This document shows, piece by piece, positions 11,331 through 22,965 of a stretch of DNA of 64,000 nt; the first letter of the stretch is position 1; the number at the start of each line of letters is the position of its first letter. The translations under genes and the position numbers were made by a program. The notes under the pieces are model-generated. The model was not told the origin of the DNA, ran no database searches, and worked only from the letters and a program-made list of their open reading frames with translations. The DNA is from Neodiprion pinetum (taxonomy: Eukaryota > Arthropoda > Insecta > Hymenoptera > Diprionidae), in the NCBI RefSeq assembly GCF_021155775.2, contig NC_060236.1, forward strand, positions 17,472,519-17,536,518. The letters run 5' to 3'.

Positions 11331-13149
11331 CAATCAACTTTATTCTATGAACGATTTTTTTTATCATTCTATGGAATACAGAGATAAATGCGTTTATCAT
11401 TCTTTTCATTATACCCACATCTGGCTTTTGATGATGGCGATAATCAATCCTCGTTGTTTCACGCGTAGAATGAACGTAGAAATATTATCTCTCCCAGAAA
11501 CATTGAGTTCTATCACTTTTAAGACCGTTTCGCTTAAAACAAGCGTTAAAATTTCAAAATAAGGGTGGATTGGATCCGGTGCAAAGTTTGGGCTGGGACG
11601 TCTGAATAGCAAGTTCAGAAAAGAAAAAAAGAAAAACGGTAATATTATTTGCGAAAATTATGCAGTGAACATGATTGGATTAACATTTCTACTGTATAAC
11701 AGAAATCAATCTGAGCAATTTTAAATAACACAAGGTAAAATACGAACAATTTGAAACAAGTTTCATGATTAGTACGTCCAATATGATCAAACTTTGATTT
11801 TTATGATTCATTTGCTACATTTTTGAGTTCATTCTTCTCAATTTTTTACGAATATCTGCTTTATCGTGCTTACATAGATCTATTTTCATCCACCCTGGAG
11901 ATAAGCGTTTGGTGGAAATCTTCGTGATGAGTGAAATAAGCTCAAAAACACCAGAATTTGATCATTTTGAATTATCTAGTTATGTGAAACCTTTACGTGA
12001 ATTGTTGATACGTTAGCTTGTAATTCAAATGTGTTTATATTTATTTCTGTTGCATAGGTCATAGGAGACATGTTGTTAGATTCACGTTCAGCATCATTGA
12101 CGAAAATAACACTGATAGAGATTTTTGAAACGAATTTTCCTAACTTATGTTTCAGATAGTCTGGTAGATTCATCCTGCTAGTTAAAGTGCGTGATTAAAT
12201 GTTGCAAAGCTTGGAGTTATCAGAATGAAAGCTGCCATTTATTTTAGATTGTAGAATAGCTTAAGTTTTGTAATTTTCTCGAGCCGAAATTGCAGATTTT
12301 TCGACACTCTTCCTACCGTCTAAGATTAAAATTCTGAATGAAATAATATTGACTCAATTGCTACGAATTATATTTAATGTATTAATTTGTTAGTCATTAC
12401 ACTTCACTGATGGTTAGATTTTTAATTTGAAACTGAATCACGCATTAAACGGATGGATACGGCCAAAATCTGGCCAGCCCTGTAACATTTGAAACAGTGT
12501 AACAGTTTGGGTTTAAAATTTCAGTTTTTTTTCTGCAAAATTTGACTAAAATTCCCGAATTTTCCATGATGTTTCGGGTAAAAGGAAAATTTCAGAATAT
12601 TTCAGGTTTTGCAAAGGTTTTAGATTTGAAAGTGGCAAACCTGTCGAATGGAAATTATATTTAAAAAAAAAAATTTGTCTTTTTTTGTCCCTCTTGGCAT
12701 TGTTTTCGGTTTTCGGCGAAACTATGAATGTTAGAAGGATGAACACTCTTGAAATTGTTTTGACGTTTCATGATTTTTTTTATTTTATTTGACGTATTAG
12801 TAGGAAAGAATAATTTAGCCTTAGTACATTTTAAATGAAAGTAATTAAAGCAAATTCAACAGGTTGAGAAAAGATACCCATGCCTATATTTATTTAAGTC
12901 CATCAGAAACTAAAATTCAGTCGCTTGTAGCTTTCGCAATTATCGTTGGTAGCTGAAAAGCCGAAAAACGAACTAATTACGTGCAAACTCTCTACTTGAT
13001 GCATATATACATTGCAGACATTTTTTTTTGCGTGAAACTTCCCCACAGAATGGATTCAGGTGCACAGAATTTCGATCTGCTACACATTCGTCAATTTTTG
13101 CGGTCTGGTGACATTTTTCAGACTGAACCAGAAGCTTTTGATTTTCTAC

Positions 13150-13700
13150 ATTTCACAAAAATATAAGAAAATAGAAAATTGCTATTTTTCGTAGGAAATC
13201 GTTATTTTTGGAAAGCTTTTTTTGATGAAACGATAAAATATTACGGAAAACTGCGACATCCGCAATTGCCTACAAGATGAAAAATCAACTTACCCATAAA
13301 ATTGAATCAAGACTTCATAATTTTTCGTAAAAAATTACGAACTGGTGCGAAAAATGAGGGTCATCGATAATTTTTTATATCAAAAATTTAAAAACACTTC
13401 ACTGGCTGTAAAGATCGAAATATAATTCCGCGAACTCTTGTAGAATTCTAGGAATTTCTAGGAATGATTGTCCATAAGATTGTAAATATCTAGTAAAAAT
13501 TATGAAGTACCATCCTTGATTGACCGCTAGATGTCACATCTCTCTTGCAATGAAACTTTACCGAAAACAAGACAAGTATCTAGTAGATAGTTGGTCAACA
13601 TCAAAAGATTGTTCTAATCTTTTCGGTATGATCCTAATGGATTTGAAGAATCTGTTGTATATTTAGAAAAAATTATTTTTACGAAACTAATCATGAGTTT
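13150..13700 (+). repeat. Old dispersed repeat, copy c
   Basis: The core at about 13503-13665 contains GACCGCTAGATGTCACATC, AAGTATCTAGTAGATAGT and TGGATTTGAAGAATCTGT. All are in the same order and spacing as in the copies at 10795 and 56640. It is non-coding. Confidence 0.55.
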
Positions 13701-13883
13701 TCGAATCGAAATTAAAAAAGAAATCAATGAATATTATAATTTCGACCAATTTTATATTGGAAGAAATTGAAAATTGCTCAAGTAATACAGAGCCGGTGAT
13801 CCACATAATTCTCACCATAATCAGGAGCTGAAGGAAAAATTGTAACCGCATAATACAACAAGTACGTATAATAAATATTCACA

Positions 13884-13889
13884 TTTATT
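13884..13889 (-). terminator. Likely DDX20 polyadenylation signal
   Basis: An AATAAA hexamer on the minus strand lies about 165 nt past the DDX20 stop codon, a plausible 3' UTR length. The cleavage site itself cannot be placed from the sequence. Confidence 0.5.
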
Positions 13890-14054
13890 TCTTACTGAAA
13901 AACACTTACAAGCAAAATGGAATCATGTATTTTCGTACAATATATCACACACAGACACGCGTAGATCCGAACCTTGAAACTAAGAATATTTTACATTATT
14001 TAAACACTCTAGAGACCGATATTCGTTAACTGATCAATCGGCAACGACAGTGAT

Positions 14055-17000
14055 TCAATGGTCAACGTAATACTTCATCATTCCTTTGAGGTATTCTTCC
14101 ATCTGTAATCGATTCGTTTGATGCCTGAGTTCCTCGAACCACTTGTCAAGCTCTTCCATTTCATTTGTTGGTTCACATTCGTCCCGGTCAGACAAAAAAC
14201 TACTCTCGTCGATATAACTGGACGAATATTTTGCATGTTCACGATCATTTTGCGAGTTATTTTCATTGATAATCGAACATTGCTGTTTGAAACTTAGCGG
14301 TTGATCGTTGTACACGAAGTTGTTTGTTTGAATGGGTACGAATTTCGATTTCTGGCGCACTGAAAGATTCGGAGATGATTTTTTTTCCAAATTGAAGCTA
14401 TCGTTGTTTACTCTCGCTTTTGGCCAGTCATTCAACTCCACTGACTCCGACGTATCGGATGACGAATCTGTAACGTCACCGTCTGATTCTTGACAATCAT
14501 TTTCCTCGAGCTTTACGAAAGATTCTGTCGCTTTTTCAGCTTCGCTCACAGTCGATTCTTCCTCCGCATCATCCAGAAATTTAAAAAACGCCATATAATC
14601 AATATTCCTCAAATTCGTTCCCCGCAGTCTGTCGAAATTTTCCCGGGATTCAAAGACGGATAAAAATTCGTCGTAACTGGTAATCGAGTCTGAATTCCGT
14701 TTTTCAGCAACTTTGGCTAACGCAGTTTCACGTACCTCGGAAAAACGCGGATCGTCAATCAGGCCAAGTATTCTCTCAAACCTTCGGGCACACAGTTCAA
14801 TTGGATCGACATGTATCAGGTATTTGACACATTCCTCCATGCAGCTGCGCTTTTCGTCGCTGAATCGCGACGAGAATTTCTCTTCATCAAATGCGGATTC
14901 GAGGGTTTTTAATTTCGAGGACAGTTTGTCGGATTCTCTCGCTTTAGGAAAAGATATACCCGAAATCCTCGAAGATTCTAGCTGCCAATAAGATTCGATC
15001 AAAGCGCAGAATTCGTCTTTGTTCATCGCATGAACATCGTCGAGTTGCGCAACTTCGAATTCCATTTGACGATATGCTTTGAGGCATTCCAAATACTCTC
15101 TGCTTATCAGGAACCACAAATTTTCCCTCAACCTGGAATAAATTTCGGTTGATGATTCTTCAACCTGACAACTTATTTCACATTGGTCATCTTGCAAGTC
15201 CGTCGAATCGGAATCGGAATCGGAATCGTTTGAATCGTACTCTGATTTCTCGAAAATCGAATCGGTCAGATTGTTTAACGATTTACTCATAGAATCGTAG
15301 TCTCGATAAAACGATTTGAGCCGTTCCTTTGAGAATCTCAAAAATTTTTTACGCTCCGAAACTCTGCCCGTGACTCTTTCTTCCAGAATCTGATTGCTGT
15401 TTCGTTTTTCAATTTTTTGCTGCTCGACGAAAGATATCAGCTGCGAATAAGACATTTTGCCGCGAACAAGACGTTTCAATTCCAACTCGTATCTGTCCTT
15501 TTCACTCATGAAAGCTGTCGCAATTCTGATTTTTTTCAGCGCTACAGTCTCGTGCTGAGAATTCGATCGCAAGCATTTCACAGCCTCGCGATATCTCTCA
15601 ATATCCATTTTGGAAAAGACGAGCATCGGCAGCGGCGCCTCGATGTTCGTTGGATAGGGAAAGTAGGTATCAAGTTTTGACCTGATGACGGGATGTTTCC
15701 TCCTGAACTCGTCGACTTCCCGGAATATCTCGATTCTCACTGGTGGACAGTCGTCTAGGTCGCTTTGAATATCCGGATACATGCACAGAAGCGTCTTTTT
15801 CTGCATCTCTAGGAACGTCAACTTGGCCGAATGGCGATTTTCATACAACAATCGATGCCAAGTGTGGCTCACACGATATGCCGGAACCTCTGTCAAAGAC
15901 TTCAGGCAACCAATCTCGATATTGATCTGTCCCTTCCATTGCATCAGCTCGTTTCGCGTCAGCTTTGCGTTGCTGGAATTTGAAGTGTTGTCAAAATTCA
16001 GTTTCTTCAAGTCGCTAACAATATCCTTCAGCTTTGGAACTCTGTCATCATTTAGATCTCGTGCCGACAATTCTTCTAAACTTGTTTCCAGCGACTTGAT
16101 CATATTTTCCGCGTCAAATGTCTTCAGACTTTTAGGTTCGCTGTCAAATTCGCTTTCCTTTTTCTGCTCAGCTTTGCTGATTGTAGAACATGCTCTGCGT
16201 GGCCCTGTTGCCGTGTATTTTGCAATTGCTTCTTGTGCCGCACTGCAGTCGTCGTCGTTATCGGACAAATTTGACAGATTCAATTCAAACTTCGTATTTT
16301 TATTCAACTCTAGCAACGTCGAACGTTTTTTGTTATCCGATTTCACCGTGAATTTATGTACCCTGTCATTTAAAACTCGCTCACGCTGATCTTTTGTACA
16401 TTTTATCGATTTCGAAGGGATCTGTTTAGTGGAAAATACGTCATCCTCGTCGCTAAATAAAGATTCCAATTTAATCTTACTCTCTACGCACTTTGGTTCA
16501 AAATTGCATGATTCTGTGTCAATGTGACTACACGACGAGACGCGAACATTCTTCGTCTCGTACTGACAGTTTTCCATTTCAGAATTCGTTTTCCTCGCAA
16601 TTTTAGTGCCTTCAGAAATTTTTGCGCTGACATTTTCAGGAGTTGAGCTCATATTTATATCAAATTCAATCTCCGTTTGCTGACTAAACCTAGAATTGCA
16701 TTTCGACGTCTCTTCAATCGTAACAAAAGGAGCTCCATTTGGAGAATAAAGAACATTTTCAGCGGGTATTTCGCCATCCTCGCAATCATTATCAGTTTTT
16801 GCCGACAATTTTTCGAATCTCGAGTCGTTTTCCATCCAAATGTCTTCTGGATAATTTTGGGGTAGTTTGAGGACTTGGAATCCTGCTCCGCCAACAGAGC
16901 CGATCAGCTCCCTGAAGTTGTCGAGTTCGTTGTTGGCGATGATCGTTATCGCAATACCGTGGGATCCGTACCTTCCGGCCCTGCCAATTCTGTGCAAGTA

Positions 17001-17214
17001 AGTTGCTCCGTCTAGCGGAACATCCAAATTGACAATAAGGTTGACGTTCTCGGCATCTATGCCTCGTGCTGTGAGATCGGTCGTCACCATTATCCTACAC
17101 TTAAAGTCCTTAAGCTTTTTGAACCCTTCGATACGTTTGCGCATCTCTTGGTTGCCGACTATGTATATAGCAGAGAAACCCATCGTGTTGAGTTTGTTGC
17201 AGACTGACTGAGCT
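14055..17214 (-). CDS. DDX20: DDX20/Gemin3 DEAD-box helicase, last coding exon (exon 6)
   Basis: This 3160 bp exon encodes residues 282 to 1334. It starts after a TTTTCAG acceptor with one base completing Arg282. It opens with the rest of helicase domain 2: motif V TDLTARGID at 327-335 and motif VI HRIGRAGRYG at 356-365. DDX20/Gemin3 is the helicase subunit of the SMN complex, which loads Sm proteins on spliceosomal snRNAs. After about residue 390 the chain is highly polar, with Ser/Asp/Glu-rich runs (SDSDSDSTD) and many charged helices. No second known domain was recognised. Human DDX20 is near 824 residues and the Drosophila protein near 1000, so this tail is long. The plus-strand frame at 15781-16389 is its antisense shadow. 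Confidence 0.93.
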
Positions 17215-18485
17215 CTGAAAATATTAGTTTGATATATGAAAATTAGAGCAAATGTTACGATTTTTCATTTCAAATCGCATTAATATAATTAAACACCTCG
17301 AAGATTTGTACGATTTCAATCCACAATGGCTTATTCTTCTCAAATTTGGTCAACACATTCTTTTTTGTGAATAGGAACTCAATCTTACTTTTTCTTTAAT
17401 CTACATCGATATCTGCAGAGTAATTTTGAAAAATTAAATATACTGATGCCAATGATGAAAAAAAGTTTCTTAGTGGGATTTTGTAGTATAGTTTTCTCAT
17501 CAAAATAATCTGGCATATGTTTTGGAATCGAACTACAGTAGACCCTCGATAATCCAGCCAATGTCTAATCCAGTGCCTTCTGTAATCCGACATGTGAATT
17601 ATGGATATGTAGTATTGTTCATAGTGTTCAGTAAAAAATCCGTAACAAATTCAAGGAAATTTTCGGGAAAACACACGAATGGAGATGGCATGTGGTTCTG
17701 TACATAATCGGTGCGACGTACAAGATATACATTATTTTTGCTACAACCTGTTGTTAGTAGGGAAAAATGAAAAACGCGATTCGAGGTGGGATCCACTTTT
17801 TAAAAACAATTACTCAGTGAACACAAATAAATGTATCATTCGCAGTAAACTTTAAATATAGAATATTTCCAGGACTTTTTAATGACAAGCAAAATTCAAG
17901 GACATTTCCACGACCACTGAACACCATGAATATCGATTTCATCTCATCATTTTCATAATTTGTCAGATTACAAGGTACAGTCTTTCAAAAAGTTCCGAAC
18001 TATACAAGGGGTCAGTGGCAGCATTCGATAGTCCGAAAAATTTGATAATCCGACAACGCCTTACAAAACTTTGTCTACTTTAACCACAAGTTGACTGTAT
18101 TTTATCAGATTTCAATCAATGTTACAGTCAGTCAAAATGAAAATTGGATTTCTTCATATTCTACAAAGATGAGAATTTGATGAATATTCAATATTCGGAT
18201 ATATTGTAATAAAATGAAACGGAAAAGCATTGATTCTCAACCCACTAACTTCCTTAGTCCGAAGAATATTGAAGATTTTAGTCAGAGTACAGAGATGTAA
18301 ATACTATAGAGTTTGAAATACATCGACAATTTGTTTAAAGATTTGATATATCGAGTTCTTACTGAATTGTTAAATAACTGCTTTTGCATTCCTCCCAATT
18401 AAACCATTTTAAGCTAAAAACTTTCACTTACAACTACCTCATACGTTAATAAATACAATAAACAGTAAGTGTAAAAAAATTTTAC
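17215..18485 (-). other. DDX20 intron 5, carrying a transposon relic
   Basis: This 1271 bp intron has a GTAA donor and a TTTTCAG acceptor on the minus strand. Most of its middle is the pogo/Tigger-like relic at 17536-18097. Confidence 0.85.
17536..18097 (+). mobile_element. pogo/Tigger-like DNA transposon relic
   Basis: The left end CAGTAGACCCTCGATAATCC closely resembles the conserved ends of pogo/Tigger-type elements as I remember them. The right end reads AGTTGACTG. Both sides carry TA (17534-17535 and 18098-18099), the target duplication used by the Tc1/mariner/pogo group. The phrase ATAATCCGAC recurs inside, near 18045. At about 562 bp with no transposase, it is a non-autonomous or internally deleted copy. 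Confidence 0.55.
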
Positions 18486-18571
18486 CTAGATTGATAGTTC
18501 GAGAAAACGATGCTTTGCTTGAATGGTATTTTGGAAAATATTCTGGCAAGTTCGTTCACCTTTATTTGAAC
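18486..18571 (-). CDS. DDX20: DDX20/Gemin3, coding exon 5
   Basis: A CTTTAG acceptor and a GTAA donor bound 86 bp on the minus strand. It encodes residues 254-281 (VQIKVNELARIFSKIPFKQS, then IVFSNYQS) plus two bases of Arg282. IVFSN-(Y/L)-S-R is motif IV of helicase domain 2. The exon is too short to stand out as an ORF; it was found because residues were missing between exons 4 and 6 of the family alignment. Its phase fits both neighbours. Confidence 0.9.
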
Positions 18572-18645
18572 CTAAAGTCAGAAAAAATTAACACTGTTCC
18601 AGTTGTATCAATCCATAGATCTGTGAAATTAAGTTTCATACATAC

Positions 18646-18841
18646 CTGTCTCATAGCGTTCGGGTGCTGTTGAACTACCGCTACGAATTGTCGCAGACCA
18701 ATCAACACAGGACCGTCACTGTTTGGAGATGTAAGAATGGGAGAACGCATGTATCTTCCTAGAAAGGACTCGAGATCTCCAGGATAAGTGGCACTAGACG
18801 ATATGACTTGCTTGTTGACCGGTAGTTTCGAAAATATGTAA
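18646..18841 (-). CDS. DDX20: DDX20/Gemin3, coding exon 4
   Basis: The acceptor is TTTTCAG and the donor is CAG|GTATGT on the minus strand. It encodes residues 189-253 plus the last base of Asn188. It contains SSSATYPGDL, where SAT at 204-206 is helicase motif III (couples ATP hydrolysis to unwinding), and IGLRQFVAVV at the start of the interdomain linker. The intron that follows (18572-18645) is only 74 bp. Confidence 0.92.
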
Positions 18842-19158
18842 CTGAAAATTTCAAAAATCTGTGTACACATCTTTCTATAATTCTCTACATTCCTTCTTAA
18901 AAACGTAGAATCCCTGTTAAGACATGAGTCTAAAGCGGAATGTCTCAAGTATTTGTCATTGTAAAAAACATTGCCTCGAAAGAAAATTGTCTTGGACTTG
19001 AAAACATGTTTCATATCTCAGACAACCGTTTGCTAGCATTTTCCATCATTTTTGTAAAAAGATATTGTGTCCTGAATCCTATGTAAAATTTTAAATTCAG
19101 AATTGCCCAAGATTGTCATTGACATAATATATAAATGTAACATTATAATTCTAGTTAC
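18842..19158 (-). other. DDX20 intron 3
   Basis: A 317 bp intron with GTAACT donor and TTTCAG acceptor on the minus strand. Nothing else is recognised in it. Confidence 0.85.
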
Positions 19159-19360
19159 TTTATATCTTTTTGGAAGCTAACTTCCATCAGCTTGTCTGCT
19201 TCGTCAAGGACGAATAACCTGATACTGTTCACGTTGAGAATTCCCTTGTCTATCAAATGTTTCACTCTCCCTGGAGCGCCGACCGCCACATGACAATTGT
19301 TGGCCTTCTTACGGTCGTCTTCAATCGATATTCCTCCGATAAAACTTCCGACCTTTAATC
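19159..19360 (-). CDS. DDX20: DDX20/Gemin3, coding exon 3
   Basis: It starts after GATTCAG on the minus strand, completes Gly121, and encodes residues 122-187 plus two bases of Asn188. It holds the GG motif (129-130), the Ib-type APGR (149-152; TPGR in most DEAD-box proteins, S/APGR in DDX20) and the Walker B box DEAD at 173-176 within LFVLDEADKL. The Gly-Ala-Pro-Gly form supports DDX20 over other DEAD-box families. Confidence 0.93.
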
Positions 19361-19452
19361 CTGAATCGGAATTAATATTTACTACATGGTGTAAGTGTAA
19401 CTAATCTCACGTACCACATTCTTTGGTCCTGAAACAAATAAGAAATATTCAC

Positions 19453-19626
19453 CCTCGAACTCCGAGCCAATGGACGTTATTACTCCAGCCACTTGCAGAG
19501 CTATTTCTCTGGTAGGTGCAAGAATCAGGACTTGCACACCTTTTACAGACATGTCGATCATTTCCAAGGCAATTATGCCGAAAACAGCCGTCTTACCAGT
19601 TCCAGATTTTGCTCGTACAATTAAAT
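19453..19626 (-). CDS. DDX20: DDX20/Gemin3, coding exon 2
   Basis: The acceptor is CTGCAG and the donor is GAGG|GTGAAT on the minus strand. It encodes residues 63-120 plus the first base of Gly121. Motif I (Walker A) is AKSGTGKT at 68-75 and motif Ia is PTREIA from residue 100. The intron downstream (19361-19452) is 92 bp. Confidence 0.93.
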
Positions 19627-20771
19627 CTGCAGAAGAAAAAAGTATTAAAGTAGAATTCCTAATGTTTAAAATTTTTACAAGTTCGGATTGCCTGTATCTG
19701 CATTATTGTATTATGTGGTTGCCCGGTATAAAGTTAAAGATTGAAACAATGAGAAAAATGGTCTATTTTGAAACATTGAACAAGGTTGAAGCAAGTGACG
19801 TCAATGACAAGAAATATTAAAATTAAAAATCATCATTATTATTACAGTATACTCAATTCCAGATAATCCCAAAGTTACGGAAATAACGATTCTCATTAAA
19901 TATAATAGGATATGTGGCATGTTGCCGTGTAGGGACTTTTTGACTCGTGTAAGTTTTGTACTTGAGTTCGGCTTCAACTGCACTTTACAGTAATCAAAAA
20001 ATTCTTATTTTATGCACACTTGCCGAGAACATAACTACACAAGTTGATCTACTGTGGCTGAAATTTGTACTGTTGATGTAACTAAGCGATAATAATAAAT
20101 TACTATTTCACAATTCAATGTTTAATTTATATGACCTGTAGTTATAAAATGGGACTCTATTGCTTTAGTTGTGCCATAATTTATGATTTTATAACAATTC
20201 TTGAGTTTTTTGAAAATAATTTCACTGCGTTAATATTATGAACTTAAATCACATCTTTGTTCAACATATTATGATTCAATTATGGGATTGCAGTTGGTAA
20301 CGTTAGTAAAGGCACATTAATAGAGAAAAATAAGAATACACAATTTTACAATGACTTTGAAAGTGTCAAGTTTGTACAATGTGAGTTACGTTTTGCTTCA
20401 TTGCGGTCGACTGAATTTTGAATCATTCCAAAATAAAGATAAAGATTTTTCCTAAGTATCATCGCATTAACATTCTGAATCTTAAACTCACATTGAATCG
20501 TCATCTCGATTCTTATAGATTAATTGAAACAACTATTGTTAATTGTCATTCGTAATAGAATGATATAAAAACTTAAAGACCGGGAATTCAGATTGCGGTA
20601 CAATCGATGTGAATGGGACGGTTGTCGTTTGATATTTATGAATGACAATGTTTGCAACACACCGCACAAATAATACGTGGAAAAGGGATGAAATTCGTGG
20701 TGTTAAAAACATAATGCTTATTCTAATACTGACTATACTTTTTCAAGCAATAACTAATCTCTGATTATTAC
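19627..20771 (-). other. DDX20 intron 1
   Basis: A 1145 bp AT-rich intron between GTAATA and CTGCAG on the minus strand. No exon, repeat or RNA gene was recognised inside. Confidence 0.85.
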
Positions 20772-20958
20772 CAAATCCACAACGACCAAGCGGAATAGCT
20801 TTAAGTTGGATCGGTGACGGTTTCTGAAAACCGGCGTTTGTGAGCCCGTCCAAGACGCGTTGACTAACACCCATCTGGAAAAATGTGACATCTTCTTGAA
20901 TTTCTATGTCGGTTGTACGGGGTTTTGAACCTATTTCGTGCGCCGTTTGACGGGACAT
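20772..20958 (-). CDS. DDX20: DDX20/Gemin3, first coding exon with Q motif
   Basis: The ATG at 20958 is the first in frame. The exon encodes residues 1-62 and ends G|GTAATA, giving the first base of Asp63. It contains the DEAD-box Q motif (F44 in GFQKPSPIQLKAIPLGRCGF, with Gln51 as the adenine-sensing residue). The joined coding sequence of the six exons is 4005 nt including the stop, 1334 codons. All exon phases agree, so the gene appears intact. No TATA box was evident upstream of 20958. Confidence 0.92.
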
Positions 20959-22926
20959 TTTAGGTTATCGCGACTTACAACGCGTGTTTGACGTTTGAAT
21001 GTCGTTTCGAATGATATTTGTCAGTACTGTCGGCACTGCCATCTAGAGATACTTTAGCAAACTACACATGTTCCCACCATTTTGACATAGTTCTGTGGGT
21101 AATACAGGAAATATACCTGTCGGTCAAGAAAACTCCTATGTGAACCCGCCCTTACGAATTTCCGTTTACGTGAAGTTGAACACAGAAAACTCTAAAATCT
21201 TTATCGTTCTATCCATCGCTAGAGACAACTGTCAAGCATCATACATATATATCATATGTATATATATATCAGAGCATATACCACTGGAGGGAGCTACCCA
21301 TCCGATTGACCTCGCATAAATGCAGCCGAAGTGATAAGAGAGGAAAATATATGGGGCGGTCCATACTATTTTTACTTGAGTCGACCCTTGACCTCTCGCA
21401 TTTGGCCCGTGATTTTTACATGAATGTTCTGAGTTTGAAAGACACTCTTTTTTTTAGTTTTTTCAACAAGGTTTTAATTTGCTACAATTTTTCAAAACCA
21501 TATTTTTGATTGACACAATTTGAAAATCTGAATTATTTTTAAAAAAGGTTTTTACGTGGGCTGAAAACAAATTAAAAACAAATAATTTCAGATCATAATC
21601 ATTCTAAATTTTTATGATTTCGAAAGAACACTTTTCAAAAGTTGTCTTCGTTAACCCTGACAGGCTATGAGGGTAAAATTCCCTCCCAAAAAATCTTGTA
21701 CTTTTCCAGCAGACCGTAAGAATTGAACCCCTTCAACGGTTATTTTTATTTGTTTAGTTCAACTTGATTACTTTTATAATACAAGCATATTATGCGGAAT
21801 TGTTTGAACTTAGATTTGAAAAAAAAAAATCTTGCCAGCTTTATTAGAAGCTGTAATATTTGAAATTAATTTCCGCCGGGTATTTTTTACACTCATTGCT
21901 ACGAGAGGTATACAGTTTGGATGTTTGCCTGTCAGGGGTAAATAAATAAGAAAGCACACTTGTAAATTTATTCTTTTGTTTTTTCATTATAATTATTCTA
22001 TTATCAGTTTATAACTATTAAGTGTTATAAATATTAATCAATCGTTATGCATTTAACAAAGATTGATAAACTACGGAACGCTAGTTCTGGAAGTTAGGTC
22101 TCACCAGTTAGCGGGCCTGGAACGCAGGATCCAGGAGGTAGAGGACTTGGTGCTGGAATTTTGCAGAGCGCGATTTTCGTACGCCCTCTCTACTGCGCGC
22201 TTATTTTCGGACTGAGGAATTCTGCTAACTGATTTTCGTCCTCAAAGATTATCGATCAATGACGTCAGAAGAGAAAAAATTTTCGGCAACGTCGAAATTC
22301 AATTTTTGGACATCCGGACATCCGAAATTCGGATTTCAAACTTTAATACTATGTATGATGATGTACGAGGAGGATATGATGATTTGTAGTTAACAATTAG
22401 AATGAGTTACATACAACTGATTTCAAATTTCACGACTTTGGAAACATTCGTAACACCGTTGGTAATATCGGCTCAACTATGGCTGCATCAATTAATAACA
22501 TACGTAACAACACAACAAATCACATATTACCGGCTTCCGAATTTCTTCACTGAAAAGATCAGTTAGTTAGTTAGACAAGCACAACCAACCAACTGTAAAC
22601 GTGATTATCGTGCGGTAAATAAGTTTTTGCAACGACATGACGAAAAGTTATTGTCTAGATAAAGAGTTTTTCACCTATTTTTTTTACTTTGTTCCATGTT
22701 GAACATGTGTATAGATTTGTAGAGAGAGTTCAGTTGTAATTCCTACTGCTTAAAATTCGAATTATTGTTGCCCAATTTTTTGTTCCCTCCGAGTGTTCAG
22801 ACCGAACCTATCCTTTCCTTCCCATGTCCGCGCGCGCTTTCCAGCCCATCTGATACCCGGAATCTCTACCGATTGGGTGGATCGTCGTTAATCGTGAAAG
22901 ATGGCGCTGATCGTTGCATGAATAGC

Positions 22927-22965
22927 TATATAAATGACCGGGAATTGACGCTCGCAGAGTTCAGT
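22927..22965 (+). promoter_or_regulatory. Possible TATA plus initiator core promoter
   Basis: TATATAAA at 22927-22934 is followed by TCAGT, the arthropod initiator, at 22961-22965. The TATA-to-start distance is 34-36 nt, slightly longer than the usual 30 or so. The segment is GC-richer than its surroundings. No gene can be attached to it with confidence. Confidence 0.25.

Larger units (their letters stand above)
9607..14054. other. Intergenic DNA between the UPF0489 and DDX20 genes
   Basis: No gene is supported. It contains an inverted repeat (TTGGCAACTA near 9887 and TAGTTGCCAA near 9990), two copies of the old dispersed repeat (10310-11330 and 13150-13700), and the DDX20 3' UTR at its right end. 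Minus-strand frames at 10033-10293 and 11976-12173 are not protein-like enough to call. Confidence 0.5.

Noticed and set aside
15781..16389. 202-codon plus-strand open frame
   Set aside because: It is antisense to the DDX20 last exon; its openness comes from the codon pattern of that exon.
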